Part shown: positions 1-6,018 of the stretch, piece after piece
How positions within the stretch are numbered: position 1 is the first letter of the stretch
Layout: each line of letters opens with the position of its first letter
Origin: Acetofilamentum sp.
GTDB lineage: Bacteria; Bacteroidota; Bacteroidia; Bacteroidales; DTU049
NCBI GenBank assembly: GCA_020720525.1
Contig: DYON01000089.1
Coordinates: 1-9,729, forward strand
DNA: 9,729 nucleotides
Direction of reading: 5' to 3'
Program-made: the position numbers and the translations under genes
Notes under the pieces: generated by a model
What the model was told of the DNA's origin: nothing
Databases searched by the model: none
The model's input: only the letters and a program-made list of their open reading frames with translations

Positions 1-123
1 AATGTCGGTCTAGGCTCGAATAATACTTCTGGTGCATATCTGAGTACACCCACTCCCTGCAATGAGTGCTGGAGCATTACTGCGGGAGTTGTGTATAAAA
101 TCATGCAGAAGGAAAAAGAATAA
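1..123 (+). CDS. C-terminal fragment of a gene, possibly an outer-membrane beta-barrel protein
   Basis: The frame is open from the first base and ends at TAA (121-123), giving the last 40 residues of a protein whose start lies outside the window. The fragment has a Ser/Thr/Asn-rich stretch, a CNEC motif, and then an alternating hydrophobic segment (WSITAGVVYKI) before a short charged tail (MQKEKE). Such a final amphipathic strand would fit the last strand of an outer-membrane beta-barrel, but 40 residues are too few to name a family. It converges on rho with only 18 nt between the stop codons, and I see no hairpin terminator in that gap. Confidence 0.55.
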   Translation, partial: NVGLGSNNTSGAYLSTPTPCNECWSITAGVVYKIMQKEKE

Positions 124-141
124 CGACCTGAGAAATTGGCA

Positions 142-2037
142 TTAACCATTCATTGTCACCAAAAACTCTTCGTTGGTTTTGGTGAAGCGCATGCGTTCTT
201 GCAGGAATTCCATAGCTTCGAGTGGATTCATGTCGGCCAAATGGTTTCGCATAACCCAAACACGTTGCAGAACATCTTTCCCAACCAATAAATCGTCGCG
301 CCGAGTACTGCTCGACACAATATCGATGGCAGGATAAACACGTTTGTTTGACAATTTGCGGTCGAGCTGCAATTCCATGTTGCCAGTACCTTTAAATTCC
401 TCGAAAATAACTTCGTCCATCTTGGAGCCTGTATCGATAAGAGCAGTGGCAATAATTGTAAGCGAACCACCATTCTCGATTTGGCGGGCAGCACCAAAAA
501 AGCGTTTTGGTTTTTGAAGAGCATTCGACTCGACACCGCCCGAAAGCACTTTGCCGCTGGCCGGAGCCACTGTGTTGTAGGCACGCGCCAAACGTGTAAT
601 TGAATCGAGCAAAATAACCACATCGTGACCGCATTCGACCATGCGTTTGGCTTTTTCGAGCACCATATTGGCAATTTTCACATGCTTATCGGCAGGTTCA
701 TCGAAAGTAGAAGCAACCACTTCGGCACGTACGCTACGTTGCATATCGGTAACTTCTTCGGGGCGCTCATCGATGAGCAATATAATAAGGTATGCTTCGG
801 GGTGATTGTAGGCAATTGCATTTGCCAATTCTTTCAAAATCACCGTTTTACCCGTTTTTGGTTGAGCCACAATCAATCCACGTTGGCCTTTTCCGATAGG
901 CGAAAACAAATCGATAACACGGCTTGTGAGAGTTTCGTCGGGATGACCCGTAAGCTTGAATTTGGTAATTGGAAAAAGAGGCGTAAGAAAATCGAAAGGA
1001 ACACGGTCGCGAACTTTGTCGGCTTCGAGTCCATTAATCTTCTCGATTCGAACGGTCGTAAAATACTTTTCTCCTTCGCGTGGTGGGCGTATGGTGCACT
1101 GAACGGTGTCGCCGGTTTTAAGACCAAACATTTTCACCTGGTTCTGACTAACAAAAATATCGTCGGGCGAATTGAGGTAATTAAAATCAGACGAACGCAA
1201 AAAGCCGAAGCCTTCGTTTACCAGCTCTAGCACACCTTCGGCAGAAACAACGCCATCGAGTTCGATAAAAGGAGAGACTTGTTGTTTTTCGGGTCTCGGG
1301 CCTTGCTGATTTTGCTGATGCTGAGGCATTCTACGCTCTTGTTGATTCTTTTCACGATTATCAACAATCTGCTCAACAGGTTTTTCTATCTGAATTTCGG
1401 GAGCAATAACAATCGGTTCGGGTGTTTCGTCGATTGGATCGAAAGGCAGCAGCAATTCATCTTGCTGAATTTTTTCCTTTTGAGGCTGTTGATCTCGATT
1501 TTTATTTACTGGCAAAAAGTCGTTTCGATGCCAATCTTTATTCTTCTTTTTAAATGAAAAATCGTTTTTGCCAAAATCCTTTTTAAACTTACTATGAATA
1601 GGTTGCTCGCTTCGCTCATCGGGTTTCAGTTCAGTAGTCGTTGAATCATCCTCAACAATAAACGGTTTTTCATCTACCACTTCAACCACTTTCGGTTTTT
1701 TATCTACAGGTAAAGCAACAACTTTCTGCTGTTTTTCTTCTGGGATATCAATCGCTTGAACTTCGGGCACAATTTTGCCGTTACCATTATATACTTTTTC
1801 AGCAACAACCCTACGGCGTTTACGGTTCTGACTATCGTTTGATTCTTCAACAATAGAAATCGATTCTTTATAAACAGTAGGTGTGTAATCTTTTGGTTTC
1901 AATTCTTCGTATGCGGACTCAATTAAAACAATAATTTCGGGTTTGCGCATGGTTGAGAAACCTTTAAGGTTCATTTTGGTAGCAAAATCACGCAACTCGG
2001 GCAGAAGCATTTTGCTCAGATCTGGTTTTTCCTGCAT
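142..2037 (-). CDS. rho: Transcription termination factor Rho
   Basis: This is the hexameric RNA-dependent ATPase/helicase that ends transcription of untranslated RNA. The 631 residues run in this order: an N-terminal Rho_N helical domain (about 5-45); a long charged, Gln/Lys/Glu/Pro-rich low-complexity insertion (about 46-255); a cold-shock-like RNA-binding domain (about 260-335, with GFGFLR at 276-281 and DIFVS at 293-297); and the RecA-like ATPase. Walker A is AQPKTGKT (391-398), where E. coli has APPKAGKT. The Walker B region is VVILLD (473-478), the Q-loop segment is LSGGVESNALQKPKR, and the arginines matching E. coli R353 and R366 are R566 and R579. E. coli Rho is 419 residues; the excess is almost all insertion, which is common in Bacteroidota. 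The ATG at 2035-2037 begins the Rho_N domain directly. No Shine-Dalgarno is visible. It is monocistronic as far as the window shows, with its own promoter at 2111-2118. Confidence 0.98.
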   Translation of the reverse strand: MQEKPDLSKMLLPELRDFATKMNLKGFSTMRKPEIIVLIESAYEELKPKDYTPTVYKESISIVEESNDSQNRKRRRVVAEKVYNGNGKIVPEVQAIDIPEEKQQKVVALPVDKKPKVVEVVDEKPFIVEDDSTTTELKPDERSEQPIHSKFKKDFGKNDFSFKKKNKDWHRNDFLPVNKNRDQQPQKEKIQQDELLLPFDPIDETPEPIVIAPEIQIEKPVEQIVDNREKNQQERRMPQHQQNQQGPRPEKQQVSPFIELDGVVSAEGVLELVNEGFGFLRSSDFNYLNSPDDIFVSQNQVKMFGLKTGDTVQCTIRPPREGEKYFTTVRIEKINGLEADKVRDRVPFDFLTPLFPITKFKLTGHPDETLTSRVIDLFSPIGKGQRGLIVAQPKTGKTVILKELANAIAYNHPEAYLIILLIDERPEEVTDMQRSVRAEVVASTFDEPADKHVKIANMVLEKAKRMVECGHDVVILLDSITRLARAYNTVAPASGKVLSGGVESNALQKPKRFFGAARQIENGGSLTIIATALIDTGSKMDEVIFEEFKGTGNMELQLDRKLSNKRVYPAIDIVSSSTRRDDLLVGKDVLQRVWVMRNHLADMNPLEAMEFLQERMRFTKTNEEFLVTMNG

Positions 2038-2083
2038 AGGATTGGATTACAAAATAACAAGATGTACTAATAAAATTGGGGGA

Positions 2084-2100
2084 GGCGTATGAACAACGCC
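2084..2100 (-). promoter_or_regulatory. Small stem-loop in the rho mRNA leader
   Basis: In the presumed rho leader, GGCGT and ACGCC form a 5-bp stem with a 7-nt loop. It is followed directly by a C-rich single-stranded stretch (CTCCCCCAATTTTATT). E. coli rho is autoregulated in its leader, and a C-rich unpaired patch is what Rho prefers to bind, so an autoregulatory site is possible. That role is inference; the stem is short and could be chance. Confidence 0.25.
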
Positions 2101-2110
2101 AATGAGAACG

Positions 2111-2118
2111 CAAAGATA
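2111..2118 (-). promoter_or_regulatory. rho promoter -7 box (TATCTTTG)
   Basis: Read on the minus strand this is TATCTTTG, a perfect match to the Bacteroidota -7 consensus TAnnTTTG. Transcription would start about 4-7 nt downstream, near 2105, giving a leader of about 70 nt before the rho ATG. No clear TTG/TTTG -33 element is present at the expected 19-21 nt spacing, only a degenerate TTTCG. Confidence 0.6.
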
Positions 2119-2286
2119 CAATAAATTTAAGAACAGCGAAATTTCGGACAATAATTTTTGGGATTAAGATTTTTGCTGAGATTGGGGTTGTTTTTTGGGT
2201 GAGAGGGGAACTGTAAACTTTTTTCGGATGATACATTTAAAGTCGTCCTTGTAGCAGTTTGCTTTTTCATATATAATCTTGTTTTT

Positions 2287-2301
2287 GTTACTACTCAACG
2301 G
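2287..2301 (+). repeat. Left terminal inverted repeat of the MITE-like element
   Basis: GTTACTACTCAACGG. Its inverted partner lies at 2497-2511. The match stops abruptly after 15 bp on the inner side. Confidence 0.6.
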
Positions 2302-2496
2302 ATTTATAACGCAAATATTCAATGATATAAATAATTTTAAAAACTTTATTTTTTGAGAAAAATAGTAAGTAAAATCATAGATAAAAACACATCATGCTCA
2401 TAATGAGTAATTTAAAGGTTTTTAACAGATATTTATTCATGACAAAGAGTTTTAGTATGCTTAGTTGATATTCAATACATAATGTAACATTTTTAC

Positions 2497-2511
2497 CCGC
2501 TGAGTAGTAAC
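2497..2511 (-). repeat. Right terminal inverted repeat of the MITE-like element
   Basis: On the plus strand this reads CCGCTGAGTAGTAAC. Its reverse complement differs from the left repeat only at position 12 (G for A). It ends 137 bp before the ATG of the transposase-like gene. Confidence 0.6.
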
Positions 2512-2588
2512 CTGTTTTTAGTTGACATTTTGTTTTGCTTTTTGTTAGCCTATATAAGGATAGGATACATAAAATAATAAACTATTTT

Positions 2589-2609
2589 GAATTTTAGTTA
2601 CTAAAATTC
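2589..2609. promoter_or_regulatory. Perfect 21-bp palindrome upstream of the transposase-like gene, candidate operator
   Basis: Arms GAATTTTAGT (2589-2598) and ACTAAAATTC (2600-2609) are exact reverse complements around a single central T (2599). Relative to a start at 2649 it spans about -60 to -40, just upstream of the core promoter, as an operator or activator site for a dimeric regulator would. A hairpin needs a loop of at least three bases, and no T-tract follows, so an RNA terminator is less likely. The binding protein is unknown; the neighbouring zinc-ribbon protein is one candidate. Confidence 0.5.
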
Positions 2610-2637
2610 CATCTCCACTTAATTTCAAAACATTTTG

Positions 2638-2645
2638 TATATTTG
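2638..2645 (+). promoter_or_regulatory. Promoter -7 box (TATATTTG) of the transposase-like gene
   Basis: TATATTTG matches the Bacteroidota TAnnTTTG consensus perfectly and ends only 3 nt before the ATG at 2649. With the usual spacing the transcript would begin at or within a few bases of the start codon, giving a leaderless or near-leaderless mRNA. No clear -33 TTG lies 19-21 nt upstream, so an activator may be needed, or the match may be chance in AT-rich DNA. Confidence 0.45.
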
Positions 2646-2648
2646 CAC

Positions 2649-3653
2649 ATGCTCTCCCCCACCCAACGCAAAAAAAATATCGCATCTCTTAAAGCAGAAC
2701 ATTCTCGCCTGCTTAAATTGGAAAAAGCTAAAACTTTCTCCAATAGACCTCCATGCCCTTTCTGCGGTAACAAACATATCTACGCATACGGCTCCAATCC
2801 TGGCAACAACAAACGTTTCAAATGTGCTCAATGCAAAAAAACTTTCACTAAAAGATCTGGAACTTGTTTTCACTACATCCATTTAAGGAGCAAATTTCAA
2901 AATTACATGAATGTGATGCTCTCCGAAGGACATAAACCTCTCAAAAAACTATCAAAAGATTTCAACATTTGTGTTCTAACGGCGTTCGATTGGCGTCATA
3001 AAATCCTTTCAGCAATCAATACTTCCGAAAAACAACTTCAGGGTTTCATTGAATTAAAAAACTCAATAGTTGCGTTTAGCAGAAAAGGCATTCATCTTAG
3101 CAAAAATGCCTCAAAAAACTTTTCAAAAAGATTTGCTCCTGTTCAAATTATTGTTGCTGCCGACTACAACAATACATCTGCTATTGAAATAGCAAGAATT
3201 GGCAAACTCAAATCGATAGATATTGAGGTGAGCTTGGGAATAAAAATCGCAGAAAAAGCTGTTGCAATAAGCCCTTCAAACACATCTATAAAGGAATTTT
3301 GCGACAAAAAAAACATCAATCTAACTCAATTTCAAAAAAACAAAAACCCAAATAATCTGAAAATAAAAAAGGCCGATGCTCTCGACATTGCGCTTAAACA
3401 ACTGGTTTACGCTAAATCGAGAGGTGTTTCGACCAAGTATCTGCATTTATACGCACATTGGGCAATTCAAAACACAACAGTACAGACAGAATCGTTAATT
3501 GCAGATATTCTAAAGCAAACTACGGCATGGTCAAAATACACCAACAGAGAAAATGATTACTGCCAATTTCTCGAAATTCGTTCCGAAATAAAGCATATTA
3601 AAACGGCACATAGAGAGTGGAAAACTGCCGGAAATTTCAATATTCAGAATTAA
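2649..3653 (+). CDS. ISXO2/IS1595-type transposase-like protein, apparently catalytically dead
   Basis: Numbering counts from the upstream TTG (2643), which is residue 1. I take ATG 2649 (residue 3) as start because the TTG overlaps the promoter box. Seen: a zinc ribbon (C38, C41, C61, C64); a helix-turn-helix-like region (about 90-122) ending in TAFDWRHKIL; then a domain that lines up without gaps with landmarks of the ISXO2-like DDE domain, including RGVSTKYLHLYAHW (260-273) for the family's GVATKYLDNYLGW. The family's VExDETY is IELKNS (136-141), so the first Asp is K139. The second Asp (xSDG) falls at P211. The HIQN block falls at K240-K243. All expected catalytic residues are therefore missing in an otherwise intact 334-residue frame with no internal stop. 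About 60 unassigned residues follow position 274. No IS ends flank the gene, whose stop is 11 nt from that of convergent rimO. Most likely it is a domesticated DNA-binding protein; a decaying IS is the alternative. Confidence 0.8.
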   Translation: MLSPTQRKKNIASLKAEHSRLLKLEKAKTFSNRPPCPFCGNKHIYAYGSNPGNNKRFKCAQCKKTFTKRSGTCFHYIHLRSKFQNYMNVMLSEGHKPLKKLSKDFNICVLTAFDWRHKILSAINTSEKQLQGFIELKNSIVAFSRKGIHLSKNASKNFSKRFAPVQIIVAADYNNTSAIEIARIGKLKSIDIEVSLGIKIAEKAVAISPSNTSIKEFCDKKNINLTQFQKNKNPNNLKIKKADALDIALKQLVYAKSRGVSTKYLHLYAHWAIQNTTVQTESLIADILKQTTAWSKYTNRENDYCQFLEIRSEIKHIKTAHREWKTAGNFNIQN

Positions 3654-3664
3654 GACCTTGATTC

Positions 3665-4957
3665 TTATAGAATTTCGCATTCCAAATCGAAAAGCCCTGC
3701 CGAAATCGCTTTAACTTTTAAAATCATCCCAGGTAAAATCTGCTTTTCGCTTGATGGTAAAAAACGCACAATATTATCTATTTCTGGAGCATCGGCTGTT
3801 GTTCGTCCAATAAAAACCTTGTCTTCAACATCAAAATAATCTACTACTGTCATCACTTCGCAACCGATCAATTTCTCGTTTCGAGCTACCGAAAACTCCT
3901 CGTGAACCCGCAACAAATCGCTCATTCGCTTCATCTTGGTGCGATGAGGTACATCGTCGGGAAGCTCAAAAGCTGCTGTATCTTCTTCGGGTGAGTAAGC
4001 GAAAACTCCAAAGCGCTCAAATTTCATTTTTTTAATAAAATCGAACAGTTCGAAAAACTGGCTTGATGTTTCGCCAGGATAACCAACAATAAACGTACTC
4101 CGAATTGCTACGCCAGGAATACGTTCGCGAATCTTCAATATGAGTTTTTCGGTCTCGCCACTATCAACTCCGCGTTTCATGCTTTGCAAAATGGGAGTAC
4201 TTATGTGCTGCAAAGGAATATCGATGTACTTGACAATTTTAGGATTTGAAGCAATTTCATCAATCAACTCATCGGCAAACCCAGCTGGGTAAGTGTACAT
4301 CAGACGAATCCATTCAATTCCATCAATTTTGGACAGTTTTCGCAATAAAGGAACTATTCGCCTCTCTCCATACAAATCGAGACCATACGAAACGGTGTCT
4401 TGAGCAATCACAATTAGCTCTTTCACTCCATTATTGGCAAGTTGGCGTGCTTCATTTATTAGCAAATCCATGTCAACCGAAATATGCTTCCCTCTAATTA
4501 GTGGAATTGCGCAAAAACTACAATTGCGATTGCAGCCTTCCGAAATTTTCAAATAAGCATAATGAGAAGGTGTAGCAAGTATTCGTTCGTCAGTTTTTAG
4601 ATTGCTCCCTGCCAAAAGCTCAACAACTTTATCGTAATCGTGTACACCAAATAGTGCAGCTACCTCGGGAATTTCACTTAAAAGCTGGTCGCGGTAGCGC
4701 TCTGACAAACAACCAGTAACAATAATTTTGAGGTCAGCATTTTCTCGTTTGCGTTCTATTTGGCTCAAAATTTCATTAATCGATTCTTCCTTTGCATCGT
4801 TGATAAAACCACAGGTATTCACAATCACGATGTCGGCTTCCTGATTTTCGTGTTCAACATCGAATCCATTGTGTTGCAATGCAGCGCCCAGTTTTTCGCT
4901 ATCGACCATGTTTTTGGGGCAACCCATCGTGATAATTCCAACCTTATTATTCGCCAT
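3665..4957 (-). CDS. rimO: Ribosomal protein S12 methylthiotransferase RimO
   Basis: RimO is a radical-SAM enzyme that adds a methylthio group to the conserved aspartate of ribosomal protein S12. The 430-residue protein has the usual three parts: an N-terminal methylthiotransferase domain with cluster cysteines C13 (in MGCPKNMVDSE), C49 and C83; a radical-SAM core with C142, C146 and C149 (GCNRNCSFC, then AIPLIRGKHIS); and a C-terminal TRAM-like segment (about 365-430). The GCPKNxVDSE motif and the sequence after the CxxxCxxC separate it from the tRNA enzyme MiaB. Length is normal for the family. ATG 4955-4957 lies 18 nt after the ftsY stop, so it is the second gene of an ftsY-rimO operon. 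No Shine-Dalgarno is visible. Its stop is 11 nt from that of the convergent transposase-like gene. Confidence 0.97.
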   Translation of the reverse strand: MANNKVGIITMGCPKNMVDSEKLGAALQHNGFDVEHENQEADIVIVNTCGFINDAKEESINEILSQIERKRENADLKIIVTGCLSERYRDQLLSEIPEVAALFGVHDYDKVVELLAGSNLKTDERILATPSHYAYLKISEGCNRNCSFCAIPLIRGKHISVDMDLLINEARQLANNGVKELIVIAQDTVSYGLDLYGERRIVPLLRKLSKIDGIEWIRLMYTYPAGFADELIDEIASNPKIVKYIDIPLQHISTPILQSMKRGVDSGETEKLILKIRERIPGVAIRSTFIVGYPGETSSQFFELFDFIKKMKFERFGVFAYSPEEDTAAFELPDDVPHRTKMKRMSDLLRVHEEFSVARNEKLIGCEVMTVVDYFDVEDKVFIGRTTADAPEIDNIVRFLPSSEKQILPGMILKVKAISAGLFDLECEIL

Positions 4958-4975
4958 AAAACAATGATAAATCCA

Positions 4976-5920
4976 TTATCGCTTAAAAAGACTATCCACA
5001 AATTCGGCAGAGTCGAAAATCTGAATGTCATCGATTTTCTCTCCGATACCTATATATTTCACAGGAATATTAAAAAGATCTGAAATTCCAATTACAACTC
5101 CACCTTTTGCTGTTCCGTCGAGTTTGGTGAGTGCAAGAGCATTCACATGGGTGGCTGCAGCGAATTGCTTAGCTTGTTCAAAAGCATTCTGCCCAGTTGA
5201 TGCATCGAGCACCAAAAGTACTTCGTGAGGACCTTCGGGAAAAACCTTCTGAACCACTTTTTTGATTTTCGAAAGCTCATTCATGAGGTTGATTTTATTG
5301 TGCAAGCGACCCGCTGTATCGATAATCAAAATATCGGCTCCCTTGCTTTTTGCAACAACTGCCGCATCGTAGGCAACTGCTGCTGGATCGGCATTCATCC
5401 CTTTTTCTACAATCTCAACATCTGCACGGGTAGCCCATACTTTCAACTGATCGACTGCTGCAGCCCGAAATGTATCGGCAGCACCAATTACAACTTTCTT
5501 CCCTGAGTTTTTAAACCTATAAGATAGTTTTCCAATGGTGGTTGTTTTCCCTACCCCATTCACCCCAACAACAAGTATTACGTAGGTTGGAACATCACCT
5601 GGAGCTATGGTGCCAGGCTTTCTGTTCTCTTCGAGCATCTGCGCTATTTCGTAGCGAAGCACATTGTTGAGCTCTTCTACTCCCACATATTTGTCGCGAG
5701 AGACTCGTGTCTGGATTCGTTCAATGATCCGAAGTGTTGTTTCAACTCCTACATCCGACGAAATAAGCACTTCTTCGAGATTGTCGAGTACATCATCGTC
5801 AATGCGCGACTTTCCAACCACCGCACGAGAAAGACGTGAGAAAACATTTTCTCTTGTTTTTTTTAAGCCATCATCGAGACTTTCCTTTTTCTCCTTACCA
5901 AACAATCCGAATAAAGCCAT
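4976..5920 (-). CDS. ftsY: Signal recognition particle receptor FtsY
   Basis: FtsY is the SRP receptor GTPase that pairs with Ffh on the inner face of the cytoplasmic membrane to deliver ribosomes making membrane proteins. The 314 residues comprise a short N-terminal lipid-facing helix (MALFGLFGKEKK), the helical N domain (about 15-95) and the G domain. Visible G motifs are G1 GVNGVGKTTT (119-128), DTFRAAA (149-155), DTAGR (201-205), TKLDG (265-269) and the closing GIGE (291-294). The long acidic A domain of E. coli FtsY (497 residues) is absent, as in many bacteria. The gene starts a two-gene operon with rimO and has its own promoter about 40 nt upstream. Confidence 0.97.
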   Translation of the reverse strand: MALFGLFGKEKKESLDDGLKKTRENVFSRLSRAVVGKSRIDDDVLDNLEEVLISSDVGVETTLRIIERIQTRVSRDKYVGVEELNNVLRYEIAQMLEENRKPGTIAPGDVPTYVILVVGVNGVGKTTTIGKLSYRFKNSGKKVVIGAADTFRAAAVDQLKVWATRADVEIVEKGMNADPAAVAYDAAVVAKSKGADILIIDTAGRLHNKINLMNELSKIKKVVQKVFPEGPHEVLLVLDASTGQNAFEQAKQFAAATHVNALALTKLDGTAKGGVVIGISDLFNIPVKYIGIGEKIDDIQIFDSAEFVDSLFKR

Positions 5921-5957
5921 TAAAAATATTCTTAGTGAATAATTTGCATTACAGACA

Positions 5958-5965
5958 CAAAAGTA
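5958..5965 (-). promoter_or_regulatory. ftsY-rimO promoter -7 box (TACTTTTG)
   Basis: Read on the minus strand the box is TACTTTTG, a perfect TAnnTTTG match. A start near 5953 would give a leader of about 34 nt before the ftsY ATG. The -33 region shows only TTTT about 20 nt upstream, not a clean TTG. Confidence 0.6.
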
Positions 5966-6018
5966 ATCATTTTATACTACCCCATAAAACGAAAATACTT
6001 CTAAAAACAGCCTCAAAA

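Larger units (their letters stand above)
2287..2511. mobile_element. Putative 225-bp MITE-like non-autonomous element
   Basis: The ends are 15-bp terminal inverted repeats: GTTACTACTCAACGG at 2287-2301 and, on the other strand, GTTACTACTCAGCGG from 2511 back to 2497, matching at 14 of 15 positions. Immediately outside lie near-identical 8-bp direct repeats, TTGTTTTT (2279-2286) and CTGTTTTT (2512-2519), as expected of a target-site duplication. The interior is AT-rich and non-coding. Size, ends and flanks together fit a MITE mobilised in trans by a transposase that makes 8-bp duplications; IS1595 and IS66 are families that do so. The parent transposase cannot be assigned. One mismatch in each repeat pair suggests the insertion is not recent. 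The flanking repeats are T-rich, so chance contributes to them. Confidence 0.6.
2038..2648. other. 611-nt intergenic region between divergent rho and the transposase-like gene
   Basis: No convincing coding region was found here. Reading from rho, it holds the rho leader and promoter (to about 2118), an AT-rich stretch with no evident feature (2119-2278), a MITE-like element with flanking direct repeats (2279-2519), T-rich sequence (2520-2588), a 21-bp palindrome (2589-2609) and the promoter of the transposase-like gene (2638-2645). No tRNA or rRNA signature is visible. Confidence 0.8.

Noticed and set aside
625..1230. 201-codon plus-strand open frame antisense to rho
   Set aside because: It lies wholly within the rho coding region, has no recognisable domain or promoter, and is explained by the codon bias of rho.
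1988..2236. 82-codon minus-strand open frame overlapping the rho start and promoter
   Set aside because: It covers the rho leader and promoter box in another frame, and its composition is not protein-like.
2522..2527. TTGACA resembling an E. coli -35 box
   Set aside because: Bacteroidota promoters do not use this element, and no matching -10 lies at the right spacing.
2258..2543. Direct repeats TTTGCTTTTT (2258-2267 and 2534-2543) and ATATTCAAT (2315-2323 and 2468-2476)
   Set aside because: Short and low-complexity in T-rich DNA, with positions unrelated to the borders of the MITE-like element.
2643..2645. TTG as start codon of the transposase-like gene
   Set aside because: It forms the end of the promoter box TATATTTG; the ATG two codons later is the simpler start. 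Only two residues differ.
2643..3653. An active IS1595-type insertion sequence
   Set aside because: No inverted repeats bracket the gene, its 3' end is 11 nt from the rimO stop, and the catalytic positions appear replaced.
3661..3673. ATTCT-TAT-AGAAT mini-hairpin between the transposase-like gene and rimO
   Set aside because: A five-pair AT-rich stem with no T-tract is too weak to call a terminator, and it overlaps the end of rimO.
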